Shown here in pieces: positions 36,159-49,331 of a DNA stretch of 64,000 nt. Numbering within the stretch: position 1 is the stretch's first letter; each line of letters begins with the position of its first letter. Under the pieces are notes generated by a model. It was given only the letters and a program-made list of their open reading frames with translations. It was not told where the DNA came from and ran no database searches. The stretch spans positions 186,001 to 250,000 of the forward strand of contig NW_008805086.1 of NCBI RefSeq assembly GCF_000004825.1, read 5' to 3'. Source of the DNA: Heterostelium album PN500 (lineage: Eukaryota; Evosea; Eumycetozoa; Acytosteliales; Acytosteliaceae). A program made the position numbers and the translations under genes.

Positions 36159-39100
36159 ATGTATAATTTATCTTTATTTTTTATTATATCTTTTATATCT
36201 ATATTATTAATTAAAAATGTTGTAGTTGGAATTGTAAATCCTGCAAACGGACATTCATATACATTTGCTACCAATACCTACACCTTCGATGAGGCAATAG
36301 CTTTTTCTAAACAATCACTCGGAGTACTTAATGGGTAAGTTTGAAAATAGTTTACGCTTGAAAATAAAAACTATAGTTTATTCATATTAAAATAATAAAT
36401 CTAGTCATATCTTACAATTAGAAGATTCGGCCGAATCTAAATTTATATTAGATAATTTCATTTCACAAATAACCCCAGATACATATTCAACTGTATGGCT
36501 CAATGCAAAAGCACTCGATGGATTGCAGATGGAGTATGGTTGGTTGAATGGAACCACCAGAGGACAGCCTTTCTACCAAACTTTTCCAGAGCGTTGTCTG
36601 AAGTACTGTGGTGATTTCGCCGGAAATATGAATTTATCAACTCCTTATCTCGCTTTGGATATAGTTACAGTGCAGGGCGGAAGTTCATATGTACGTTGGA
36701 GACCTGCTTCTCCAACCGATAAATTCCAACTAATCATAGAGTTTGAGCCAGCAGACTATCATATGATCAGTCAGCAAGAACCTGGTTCACAGTCATTCGT
36801 AATAACTTTCCCATTTTTGGATACAGGATCTAGAATAATATATATCAATGGTTATACATGTTATATCGACACCACCAACGGTAACTCTTACTATTGTTCA
36901 ATTTCGCCCCAATATTCTATAGGTGGAATGTCTTTTCCCATTGTAATTAGTACGAACGGTGTGAATGCAACCTATTCATATTCCTACAACAATCCTCAGG
37001 TTCAAGCAATTAGAATACCAGCACTTGGAGTAGGGAATACCTATTGTACAATAATTGGAAATTCTTTCAATTTCCTAAGTGGTTGTATGCTCTCTATAAA
37101 CGGTGGACCACTAATGACAATACCATCATCTAATGCTCAATCCATTTCATTAGTTGTTGGAGTAGATATACTTCCAATGTTATTCTCTTGTCCAGACATA
37201 AATATTGAATATTATGTACGAAGACCAGCAGTTTTGGAGCCTTCAACCTCACTGCACTATGCCTATCTTCCTTTCCCAGTGACATATTCAGATGCTCTTA
37301 CAATGAGTACAACATACAAATTGCTCAACGAGAATGGTTATATTGCTCAGATTAATAATACTCAAACCCTCAACTTTATAAATACAGTTTTCACCAATAA
37401 CAATCCCAACTTTTCAATTTGGTCTGCTGTTACCTATGTAAATAATATCTACTACTATAATCAACAACCATTACAAACAGCGTTTGAACTAGTTGCAGGA
37501 TCAGGTGCTCAATATTCCTTTACTGGCAGCAACCAAATGACAACACCCACAAGCCAAAATAAACTACCACTTCTTGTAGTCTTTGGAGTACAGACTCCGA
37601 CATTCAATGCTACCGCTACAGCCTCTGTGCCAATTCAAGGTGGACCTACTACAATCAAAATGCTCTCCAACTATGGATGGAAAGATACTCCAGTAACAAT
37701 CACAGCACAACCAAACATTGTTTTGCAATCAACTTTAAGTTATTCAGGTGCAAGTATATCTTTCCAAGCTCCTAGTGGATATAATAAGCTATCTTTGGTA
37801 GTGTATTTGGAGAAAATAGGTTACAGAACTTCTTTTAATTATAATATAATCTATCAAAGTATGTATTTAAACAAAGATATCAATTTTAATCATTTTATTA
37901 ATAATGTTAAAATAAATCATATTTTCAGCTCCGGTTATCAATAATGTTGTTGTTAACACTACAGGATTAACTATTTCTATTACTGGAACTGGATTTGTAA
38001 GTCCTATTAGATGTGATTCTTTCGACATTTCTTTCACCAGCGTCAGTCCAATCACAGTTACTGGAATATTTACATCCTCTGCATTACAACATATATATCC
38101 AAATTTCTTTTTGACTACAGCCGCAGGAAATTCCACTGTTTTCCCTCTTGATCTTACAACATTTTATATTACTTCAATTTCACCTAATGTTTTACCTAGA
38201 GATGGTGGAGAAATTACTGTAAATGGTTACAGATTTAGTAAAAATATAGACGCGAACTCAAAAGTAACATTCCCAAATGGTGTAGAATGCTCTGGTATTA
38301 CACTAAGCCCAGATACAACCTCATTTACATGTACTGTTGGTATATCACCTAACAATGGAACCTACGATATACAAGTGAAAGGAAAGACCATTGCAGGAAA
38401 TTCTAACACGGCATCTGTTACATTCACAGGTATTTTGATATTCTATTTTTAAAAATATATTATAATATTTCTAACTAAATTACTTCTATTAATAGATTTC
38501 GTAGTATCAGATTTGGAACAAAATGGAAGATCTGTGACAATACTTGGAAGTTCATTTAAATTATACTCTCAACTACCCGGATTCACAATCAAAGTTGGTA
38601 GTGGTATTCCGTCATCCATTTCCTGCCCTCCAACTCTCCAAATTTGTTCATTCACATTGAATACTCTCGTAACAAATGGACCAGTATTTATTGGAACACC
38701 AGCATTCAATGTATCAATCAACAGAGTTTGGAGTAAATATCATATTATTAAATATATTTAATTTATATTCATTTTAAATTAACCAAATTTATTTTTACAA
38801 AATCTGTAGATCCAATTATTTCAATCACACCATCTGATATTCTTGACCCAGAGGTAACATCAACAATCAATGGATTGTTATTTGGTGATCAGACTTTGGT
38901 TGCCAAACTTAATGGTACCACATATCCAATCACAATCACTAGTTCAAGCTCTGGAACTTTCAAACCACCTAAGCTTACAGGAAAAGTAACATTCCAACTT
39001 GTTGGTCAAGGATTTTCCAATGTCATTCAAATGAAATTCCCATCGCCATCCATTGTTAACCTAGTTCTCGATCAAAGTTCACTGACTTGTCAAATCTATG

Positions 39101-40879
39101 GAAATTATTTTGGATCATCCAACGATTTAATTAATATTCAAGGAATCACAGCACAACCAATCAAAGCAACATCATCAAACTATACAAACATTTCATTCAA
39201 AGTTCCACTGAGTGCCAGAACTGGACCACTCAATGTTTCAGTCAATGGAGATGTTTCTTTATCAAAATTCTTTATGATTGGTATGTAGTATTCAATATTT
39301 TACTTTATATTGATTTTCAACATTTTATTAATTTTTTTAAATATCAGAACCATCACCAACAACATATACACCACTCAGATTCCTTGGAGGTAAATTGACA
39401 ATCACAGGTCAATTTTTAGCACCAATCAACTTTGCCAATGAAAATATTCTCAATATTTCAGTTGGAGGTGTTCCATCGCAAATCTCATTGATGGACAACA
39501 ATTTCGATCCATACCGATTGATTGTTGATTCACCACCAGGATATGGAACATCGAATTTCACAATTCAACAATACAATGCTAAAATAACCAGAGACTTAGT
39601 ATTTTCACCACCTTCAATAACATCATGCTCATCAACTGTTTATTTAAAGCCAGATACTGTGACGATTGTTGGAGATAATTTCGGAAGTTTCAATCTCAGT
39701 GTCACAATTGGAAACCAGACTTGTGAAAATCCAACGATCAACCTAATTGGATCACAAATTACATGTAAATTCAGCTCGAATATCAGTTCTACCGAATTAC
39801 TTTCAGTTAGAGTGAATGTTGCCAATCAATTCGATCAGAAAAATGCATTCATGTATTTGATTCCAAGTGATTGCAACAAATGTAGTTCAAATGGAAAATG
39901 TAATATTGCAACTGGAGTGTGTGAATGCAATGAAGGATGGATTGGAATGGATTGCAGCAAGATAGTATCAAAAACAACAACTCCTGTTAATCCACCAACA
40001 GTCGTTGACAATACCACAAGTGTCGAACTTGGAACAACAAAGAAAGATATCACATTCAACGTCAATATCACGGAGATTCGTGAAATAACAGATCTTGGAG
40101 ATACTGTGAAACAATATTTCATCAAAGACATCAAATGGTTCGATGTTCAACAAACCAACAATTCATACACATATTCTGGAAGATTCAAGAACGATGACAA
40201 ACTCCAAGTTGATATCATCATGCAAATGTTTGTCAATGACACTGAATACAATTTTGCAGGTGATATCTTCAGTATTCCAGCGAATTCCGTCAAATATCAA
40301 GTTCATCTTTACAACTGGACATTCAGTGATAAACTTAATTCACTTCAAGTATTATTCTTGACACAAGCACAACTCCAAGTTCAACAAGGATGTCAAACAC
40401 AACAATCTGGAATTGGTGACACATCATCCAACACAGAATCATCACTAAGAATGATGGAAATCAACCAAGGAAATGGAATTCTTCAAGCATATTATTCTGA
40501 TCGAATGGTTGTCGATGGAAGAATCCGTAACAGTAAAGTTTCGATGATCAATTCGACCGATGACTCTGTCAAACAAATTAACTCGCTGTATCCGAATAAC
40601 CTAAACATCTTGACAGCAATCACAATTGAACATTTTGACAACGATGCAATTGTTGATCCAAATTTCGGATCACTTTTGATTCAAGACGATGACAACCCCG
40701 AAGAATGTGGTTCCAATGATGACAAGAAATGGAGACTTCCAGTGATCATTGTTTGTTCTGTCGTTGGTGGACTTGCATGTCTTATCACTGTTGGTATTCT
40801 TTTCAAAAAGAAATTCAGATATCAATTCAAGTTAGCATCCATCAAATTGAATTCAATCGGTGGAAAATCGAGGAAATAG
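36159..40879 (+). CDS. Receptor array gene 3: lectin-TIG-EGF-ComC membrane protein
   Basis: Six exons, 36159-36334, 36405-37858, 37929-38429, 38496-38732, 38810-39280 and 39348-40879, give 1,456 residues. Order: signal peptide (MYNLSLFFIISFISILLI), lectin-like module 1 (TVWLNAKALD, EYGWLNGTTRGQPFYQTF), lectin-like module 2 (HYAYLPFPVTYSDAL), IPT/TIG repeats, EGF-like unit (~1121-1150; CSSNGKC, CECNEGWIGMDC), ComC-type domain (FIKDIKWFDVQQ), transmembrane helix (~1409-1431) and basic tail ending GGKSRK. Exons 5 and 6 are almost the same as the last two exons of gene 4, while the lectin part is only related. Likely cell-surface recognition; ligand unknown. Confidence 0.87.
38776..40879 (+). repeat. 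Homogenised 3' block, copy A (gene 3)
   Basis: This 2.1 kb segment matches 43784-45887 base for base at a constant offset of 5,008, with only scattered substitutions and no indels, including the introns. Similarity begins inside the intron before exon 5 and ends at the stop codon. Confidence 0.93.
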
Positions 40880-41194
40880 AATAAATTAACAAAAACCAAA
40901 AAAATATATGAGCACCGAAAAAAAAAACCGTTTGTAAAATAATAAAAAAAAAACAGATCTCATTTTCAGATTTTTTTTGTAGATTCGTTGAAAATTTAAA
41001 AAATGGGGGGTCGACCCATTTAAACACCTACCGATTTTTTTCGCCATCAAATTTTCGACCTTATATCCTATTTACAGTTTTTTTTTTATTTTTGTGCGTA
41101 CCATTTCGTGACAATCATAAAATTGATTAATTTCATCTAAAATCAATGAGACAAATCTTTTTTGATTTTGCAATAGAGAACAACAAATAAAATT
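40880..41194. other. Spacer between receptor genes 3 and 4
   Basis: About 315 bp of AT-rich DNA with A- and T-runs. It should include the promoter of gene 4. The 2.1 kb homology block does not extend into it. Confidence 0.5.
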
Positions 41195-44100
41195 ATGTAT
41201 AATAAATATATTGTTTGTGTTATCGTTTTCTTTTATTTGTCTAAAAATATACAGTTTATAGATGCAGCTACCTATCTCCCTACTTTCAACACTGTCAACG
41301 GACATTACTATCAGATAGTTGATGCACAACTAACTTTTTCTGAAGCGCTAATCAATTCTTCGCTAACTACAGTATCAGGTTTTAATGGGTAATGAATAAA
41401 AAAAATAAAATAAAAATACTAAATAATTGTCAAAATATTAACTCACTTAAAAATAAATTTCAATAGACATATTCTTTCGATTGATGATCTGGATGAAGCT
41501 ACTTTTGTTAATACAAACTTGTTTAATATTTTGCCTGCCACTGCTACAGTATGGCTTAATGCTAAATCATTGGACACTTTGATGTTGGAGTACGGATGGT
41601 TGAACGGAACAACAAGAGGACAGCCATTTTACCAAACTTTTCCAGAGCGTTGTCTAAAGTACTGTGGTGATTTCAAGGGTAACACTAGTCCTCTCGCTCC
41701 TTATCTGGCAGTCACCGCCAATGGAGGAGCAAAGCCACACTGGAGATCAGCAACGGCAATCGATAAATTCTATCTCATCATTGAATTTGAAGATCCCGAC
41801 TATGTTAAAATCCAGCAAGAAGAGATTGGCACTACATTTTTTACTATCCAATACCCTGGAAGTCCAGGTGCTCTATTCATATATGCAGATGGCAAGCGAT
41901 GCTACGATCAAATGGTTGGATCACCATTACGTACCTGTAAACTCGCAAATACAGACACCATCACAGCGATGTCATTCGACTTTATCTTTACGGAGGGAGG
42001 TGTCAATCGTACATTTAAATATTTCTACAACAATCCAAATATTCAGGCTTTAAGACCCGGTATATTTGGAACAACCACTTCTCTCACCGTTGTTGGTAGC
42101 TACTTTTCAGTTATGGATGCAAATAGATGCTCTTTCTATATAAATGGAACTTTGGCAGCTTACAATTCAATGCAAACACAAACACAAATCAACTCAATGG
42201 TTTTTACACAAACTACTGAAATGGCTTACGTACTACCATTTATTGTCACATGCCCTACATTGAATATCGAATATACCATCTATAGATCTGCCTTATTAGA
42301 TCCATCGTCGACTCTCCACTATGCATACCTACCTTTTTCAGTGTCCTGGGACAATGCTCTCAATCTAATCAACAAATACACACTCTTTGCCGAGAATCCT
42401 TATTTTGCTCTCATCAACGGTAGTGCAGTCAATAGTTTTGTTAAAAACTATATCACAGGTACCCCCAATTACGTTGTTTGGTCTGGTGTTTCTTTTGTAA
42501 ACAATGTGGCAACCTACAACCAACTTAAATTCCAGACACAATATCCAGTTAATCAATTGACAACAGTTGATACCAATTATTTCTTTAATGGAACTGCTTT
42601 GGCAACATTTGGAGCACCAACATCGATTGATCAATATCCATTGCTTTTAGTATTCGGTGTTGCCAATCCAATTATCGATGCAAGTGCTACTATCCCTGCA
42701 CCGATTGTAGGAGGACCAACTACCCTTAAATTGCTCAGAAACTATGGTTGGAAAGACTCAAGAGTATCAGTTGTTACAGTTCAACCTGTTCCAATGACTT
42801 ATACTGGAACTCTCAACTTTACTGCAGCAACCATTACATTCAATGCTCCGTCTGGAAACTTATCTATCCCATCCAGAATTTATTTAGAAAAGTTAGGTTA
42901 TAGATCATCCTTTGACTATAATATCACTTATTCAAGTCCTCTTATTTCAAGTATTGTTATTATAACCCCATCTAGAACTATCAACCTTTCGGGCTCTGGT
43001 TTAATTGGAAATATAACTACATATCCTTTCCCAAGTAACTGCACAGTTTCCTCTTCAAACGTACAATGTATCTATGGTATCAATGTTCTTCCGATTTATT
43101 ACCCTATTTTCTACTTAGTTTCTGACGTGACAGGACAATCGAATACCAAAAGTGTAGATCTCACAACTTTCTATATATCATCGATATCTCCGTCCGTGCT
43201 ACCTAGAGATGGAGGTATTATTACAGTTAGTGGATATGGGTTCAATTTCATCGACAAAACCACAGTGGTATCATTTTCAAATTCTGTAACCTGTACCAAC
43301 ATAGCTAGAGGCCTAGATGCCAATACAACATTCACATGTACTGTTGGTGTTTCACGAAGCAATGGAACCTATCCAATAGAAGCCAAATCAATTGGAGTCA
43401 CTGCAACAGTACCTCCTGGTGTTAATGTTACTTTCCAAGGTAACTATAAAATTAATTCTATTAACATATATACTAGTTTACTAATTATAACACTATAAAA
43501 TTGGATTAAATAGATTTTGACAATATAGATATAGAACAAGATGGTAGATTTGTGACAATTACAGGAAGGTCATTCAGATTATATAACCAATTACCTGGAT
43601 TTACAATCAAAGTTGGTTCTGAAACTCCATCAATCTCATGTCCTCCAACAACCCAAATTTGTACTTTCACATTAAGCACATTATCAACTAATGGAGTAGT
43701 ATTTATTGGAACGCCAGCATTCAATGTATCAATCAATAGAATTTGGAGTAAATATAATATTTAAAAAAAGATATATTTATTGTAAATTAACCAAATTTAT
43801 TTTTACAAAATCTATAGATCCAGTAATATCAATCACACCATCTGATATTCTTGACCCAGAGGTAACATCAACAATCAATGGATTGTTATTTGGTGATCAG
43901 ACTTTGGTTGCCAAACTCAATGGTACCACATATCCATTCACAATCATTGATTCAAGCTCTGGAACTTTCAAACCACCTAAGCTTACAGGAAAAGTAACAT
44001 TCCAACTTGTTGGTCAAGGATTTTCCAATGTCATTCAAATGAAATTCCCATCGCCATCCATTGTAAACCTAGTTCTCGATCAAAGTTCACTGACTTGTCA

Positions 44101-45887
44101 AATCTATGGAAATTATTTTGGATCATCCAACGATTTAATTAATATTCAAGGAATCACAGCACAACCAATCAAAGCAACATCATCAAACTATACAAACATT
44201 TCATTCAAAGTTCCACTGAGTGCCAGAACTGGACCACTCAATGTTTCAGTCAATGGAGATGTTTCTTTATCAAAATTCTTTATGATTGGTATGTAGTATT
44301 CAATATTTTACTTTATATTGATTTTTAACATTTTATTAATTTTTTTAAATATCAGAACCATCACCAACAACATATACACCACTCAGATTCCTTGGAGGTA
44401 AATTGACAATCACAGGCCAATTTTTAGCACCAATCAACTTTGCCAATGAAAATATTCTCAATATTTCAGTTGGAGGTGTTCCATCGCAAATCTCATTGAT
44501 GGACAACAATTTCGATCCATACCGATTGATTGTTGATTCACCACCAGGATACGGAACATCGAATTTCACAATTCAACAATACAATGCTAAAATAACCAGA
44601 GACTTAGTATTTTCACCACCTTCAATAACATCATGCTCATCAACTGTTTATTTAAAGCCAGATACTGTGACGATTGTTGGAGATAATTTCGGAAGTTTCA
44701 ATCTCAGTGTCACAATTGGAAACCAGACTTGTGAAAATCCAATGATCAACCTAATTGGATCACAAATTACATGTAAATTCAGCTCAAATATCAGTTCGAC
44801 CGAATTACTTTCGGTTAGAGTGAATGTTGCCAATCAATTCGATGAGAAAAATGCATTCATGTATTTGATTCCAAGTGATTGCAACAAATGTAGTTCAAAT
44901 GGAAAATGTAATATTGCAACTGGAGTGTGTGAATGCAATGAAGGATGGATTGGAATGGATTGCAGCAAGAAAGTTTCAACAACACCAATTCCTGTGAATC
45001 CACCAGCAGTCGTTGACAACACTACAAATGTCGAACTTGGAACAACAAAGAAAGATATCACATTCAACGTCAATATCACGGAGATTCGTGAAATAACAGA
45101 TCTTGGAGATACTGTGAAACAATATTTCATCAAAGACATCAAATGGTTCGATGTTCAACAAACCAACAATTCATACACATATTCTGGAAGATTCAAGAAC
45201 GATGACAAACTCCAAGTCGATATCATCATGCAAATGTTTGTCAATGACACTGAATACAATTTTGCAGGTGATATCTTCAGTATTCCAGCGAATTCCGTCA
45301 AATATCAAGTTCATCTTTACAATTGGACATTCAGTGATAAACTTAATTCACTCCAAGTATTATTCTTGACACAAGCACAACTTCAAGTTCAACAAGGATG
45401 TCAAACACAACAATCTGGAATTGGTGACACATCATCCAACACAGAATCATCACTCAGAATGATGGAAATCAATCAAGGAAATGGAATTCTTCAAGCATAT
45501 TATTCTGATCGAATGGTTGTCGATGGAAGAATCCGTAACAGTAAAGTTTCGATGATCAATTCGACCGATGACTCTGTCAAACAAATTAACTCGCTGTATC
45601 CGAATAACCTAAACATCTTGACAGCAATCACAATTGAACATTTTGACAACGATGCAATTGTTGATCCAAATTTCGGATCACTTTTGATTCAAGACGATGA
45701 CAACTCCGAAGAATGTGGTTCCAATGATGACAAGAAATGGAAACTTCCAGTGATTATCGTTTGCTCTGTCGTTGGTGGACTTGCATGTATTATCACTGTT
45801 GGTATTCTTTTCAAAAAGAAATTCAGATATCAATTTAAAATAGCATCCATCAAATTGAATTCCATGGGAGGAAAATCAAGGAAATAG
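41195..45887 (+). CDS. Receptor array gene 4: lectin-TIG-EGF-ComC membrane protein
   Basis: Five exons, 41195-41388, 41467-43439, 43514-43747, 43818-44288 and 44356-45887, give 1,467 residues. The signal peptide is MYNKYIVCVIVFFYLSKNIQ. Lectin-like module 1 (ATVWLNAKSLDTLMLEYGW) and module 2 (LHYAYLPFSVSWDNAL) are followed by IPT/TIG repeats, an EGF-like unit (~1132-1160), the ComC-type domain, a transmembrane helix (~1420-1442) and the tail MGGKSRK. Exon 2 covers what are two exons in gene 3; the intron at 37859-37928 there is cleanly missing here (FDYNITYSSPLISS is continuous). The last two exons and the intron between them are near-identical to gene 3. Confidence 0.87.
43784..45887 (+). 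repeat. Homogenised 3' block, copy B (gene 4)
   Basis: Partner of 38776-40879 at a fixed 5,008-bp offset. Few of the differences change the protein; one short variable patch follows the EGF-like unit (around 44970-45030). Confidence 0.93.
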
Positions 45888-45957
45888 AATAGTTATATAG
45901 CAAAAAAAAAAAAACGATTGTACAATAAAACAAACTTTTTTAGATATACATTTTGTA

Positions 45958-48776
45958 TTATTTATTTTCAAAATCTAAAATCGATTTCCAAACAGTGTAA
46001 AGATTGTTATACCATTTCATTAGATTGATAACAATCATTCTAGGTTGTTGGGCAGCAGGATCGTTGGGATGACAATGTGTCCTTATCCAATCATTGAATG
46101 AACCTATGTTATCCTTTCCTTGAGCTATGACATCTTGTAGTTGTTTTGATAGAACTTCATCTTTAAGTAAATCTATGGATCGTTGTTTTAAATTGGAGAT
46201 ACCACCTAGTAGTTGGTTAATCTTTGCCAATGTCTCATTGAATTGGCCAGTGCTTGAGAACTGTCGATAGTAATCACCAAAGACAGTTTGCAACTTGGTG
46301 ACAGGACCAAAGAGTTCGTTGTGCAAGACACGTATCTCTTCGAAAATTTCAATCAATTCTCTTATTGATTTGTTTTGTTGTACATTTTGTTGTTGTTGTT
46401 GAACGTGAATTGATGGAATATTTGAAAAGCTATTGTTATTGTTATTGTTGATGTTTGGTGGTGGATATACATTTTGCAATTGATTCAAAGCATTCAAATT
46501 GAGTGATTGACTTAGATTGTTTGAAGATGACAATGATGATGTTGATGATGACGATGAAATCGACGAAGGTGTAAATGATTGAGACATAATCCTTGAGTTT
46601 CTCTCTATTACCAATGGTTGCGCTGTTGTCTTTTCGCTCGATGATGAGGAACCAATTGAGTGCTCCGATAGTTTCGCTGACAGCCTGTGTGGATTGATCA
46701 CCGAATTCTCCTTGACCATCAAACTCTCTCTGGAGTGCTCCTTTACCATTGGCATGGGTTCCTCTTCCTTTCTGAGTGTCGATTGATTCGCTTCCCACTC
46801 TTTGACCAACTGCTTCAGTATTTCAATCCATTCAAATTGCTCGACGGCACCACGCGCATAGAAATAGAGATGTTCATTGCCAAGAACAGCGAAACCATGT
46901 TTGATCTCCTGGTCTTCGGCCGGCAATATTATACAGTTCTTGAGGTTCAGATGGGTGACCACAGAGTACCGAGCAGAGTTATCAAAAAGAGTCGGAACCT
47001 TTTTACAAACCAAAAGAGAATCATTAAAGAGGAAAAGATGTCTCTCTTTCAATTGACCTCTCTTTTCAAACAAAACAACACCATCTTTAATATGTCTTCT
47101 ATGCGGTTGAACCAATTCCTATAATTAAAAGTTGCAAATAAATTAATAAAAAACAAAAACTTTTAAAAATTTACAACAAAGAAATAATAATAACTTACAA
47201 TGTTTGTAGTTAAAGAACCTTGAATCTGTATCATCTTTTCTAAACCTTCTGCATTTCTCTTACTTTCATTAATAGAAATAGCTACATTCTGTATTGCTTT
47301 TAATGCTTGACTGATTAACTCATAGTCACTATGAATAGTTGGTGTATTTTGTAATAATTCCTAAAAAAAAGTCGATAAACAAGTTAATATTAATGTTATT
47401 ATTTTAAAAGTGATTTAACTAACTTACTGTAAATAAAAGTTTATATCTTGGTATTCTTTGAACTGGTTGAATCTGTAAATCCAAGAAATCTTTATTTTGA
47501 AGTAATGGATTACTTTTACAATCCTATAAATAATAATAATAATAACAATGAATAAATTAATAAATAATTAATAAATATAATACTTATTATTATTACTATT
47601 ATAGGTATAGATATCTAACTATCTACTTACTTTAAAGAAAAAGTTGTTTACTTTTGAATCTCTCTTTTTACATTCGTTAAGTGTTGTTAGAGATTGATTA
47701 AAGTTGTTGATGTATTGTGTGTAGAGTTTAAGATAGGGTGTAAGTGTCAAGAAGCAATCGGCAATCGATTGCTTGTTACTCCATTGTGACCATCTCGATT
47801 CGAGTGACTCTAGTAACTCCTTGTGAACGCCATACAGTGCAGAGCAATTCGAAAAGATCGATGAAATCTCACTGCTGCTTAGCAGGTCTTTCTTTGCGCC
47901 GCTTTGCAGTGGTTGCAAGAATTGACTGATGATCAACTCGAGATTGTGGACGTAGGCACGCTCGGTCTCGATGATCTCGAGAGTGCACTTGGTTCTTCGC
48001 TCGATTCTCAATCGCATCTTTTGGTAGCGACGCTTTGCTAGCCAGCCACGCACAACCGACTGAATCAAGGTGATCTTGTTGTGCATATCGATCTCACGCT
48101 TCCTCGTGGAGATCTGTGACTCGAGTGCATCGATCGATGCATTCCTACTGCCAAACAAACGTTGTTTGGCTTCGTCTAGTCGCGACTGTTCTCTTGCCAT
48201 GATATCGGACTTTAGCGATGGATCGAGCTGGTAGCGATCGAGTAACGGTTCAATCTCTGAGAGATACTCTGAGAACAGTGCGTCGAGAGTATTCGACTTT
48301 CTTCTTAGTAGCTCCTCTACCGATTGCACATAGCTAGCTTTGGTAGATTCCCAGTGCGCCACCTCATTCAAGAGTTGATCCGATACCTTGAAATATAACT
48401 TTTCTTTCTTTGTTGGTTGTTGTTGTTGTTCATATTGATATTGTTGTTGTTGATCATAATCTCGTTGTTGATGTATTTGTTGTTGTAAAAGTGAAAATGA
48501 TGGTTTACTTGATTTATTGGGAACGGTAGGTGAGTCTAACCGTTTGAAGTTGGCAGGTGCCGAGATAACTATATCTGAATCACCAGATTTCTTTTTCTTT
48601 TGCAAGTCTTTCTCTTTTTCATCTTTTTGTTTCTTCTTTTGCAATTCTTTCTCTCTCTCTTTCTCTTTCTCTCTCTCTTTTTCTTTCTCTTTCTCTTTCT
48701 CTTTTTTTGTTAGTTTTATTTGTGATGTTCTTAAGTTATCACATATCTCTTCGATATCATCACTATCATTCATCAT
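45958..48776 (-). CDS. RhoGEF with IQ motif, DH and PH domains
   Basis: Four phase-0 exons on the minus strand, 48776-47631, 47523-47428, 47360-47199 and 47118-45958, give 854 residues. The N-terminus is Lys/Glu-rich and Gln-rich. An IQ calmodulin-binding motif (IQSVVRGWLAKRRYQKM) lies at ~245-261, directly before the DH domain. The DH domain starts IIETERAYVHNLELII and contains the signature QPVQRIPRYKLLFTELL, which spans an intron. A PH domain follows (VLFEKRGQLKERHLFLFNDS to FEWIEILKQLVKEW), then a Ser/Asn-rich linker and a C-terminal helical region. DH-PH proteins load GTP on Rho-family GTPases, and the IQ motif suggests calmodulin control. Which Rac protein it acts on cannot be told. Confidence 0.92.
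48640..48712 (-). repeat. TTTCTC-type repeat coding for Lys/Glu
   Basis: A pyrimidine-rich simple repeat on the plus strand encodes the alternating Lys-Glu stretch near the N-terminus of the RhoGEF. Confidence 0.85.
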
Positions 48777-49331
48777 GATAATAATTTGAATTATGATATA
48801 AATAAATATAATGTTACTACTACAATGACAATTACTATTTTTTTTTTATTAATAAATTAATTAACCTTTTTTGAATGATTAATTTTTTTGATTTCTTTTT
48901 TATTTTTTTAAATTTAAAATTTTTTTGTTTGATCTAAAAAAAGATATTTGCAGATCTGAGGTTATCTTAGAACCATTTTCTTACACAGATAATCTTTTTT
49001 TTTTTTTTTTTTTTGATATTTTATCTGCACCCATCGTTTCTTAGATTTTTTTCAAAACAAATATTGCTATTGAGAAATAGTGATTTTCGTCTTAACATTT
49101 AATAATTTATTCAAACCAAAGAATTATTATTAATAGTAAATTATAAGCGATTTGCTATAGAAGTTTATCTGGAGGAATCGACACTGGGTCATCAGTTAAC
49201 GTTCTAAACGATCTAGTGCCAAAAATGCCAAAAAGGTGAAGCTTTATTTATTCAACAAATTCATTTCAACGACTCTTTGCAGATGGTTCCACTAACTCTT
49301 TGGTAAAACATGATTAAACTCGAACAGAACT
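48777..49331. other. Upstream region of the RhoGEF
   Basis: It includes the RhoGEF promoter and a T-run at ~48988-49014. From ~49130 the base composition becomes more even, probably continuing the coding remnants listed next. No intact gene is seen. Confidence 0.5.

Noticed and set aside
48517-48789. Plus-strand Phe/Ser-rich frame opposite the RhoGEF start
   Set aside because: Antisense of the Lys/Glu simple repeat in the RhoGEF.
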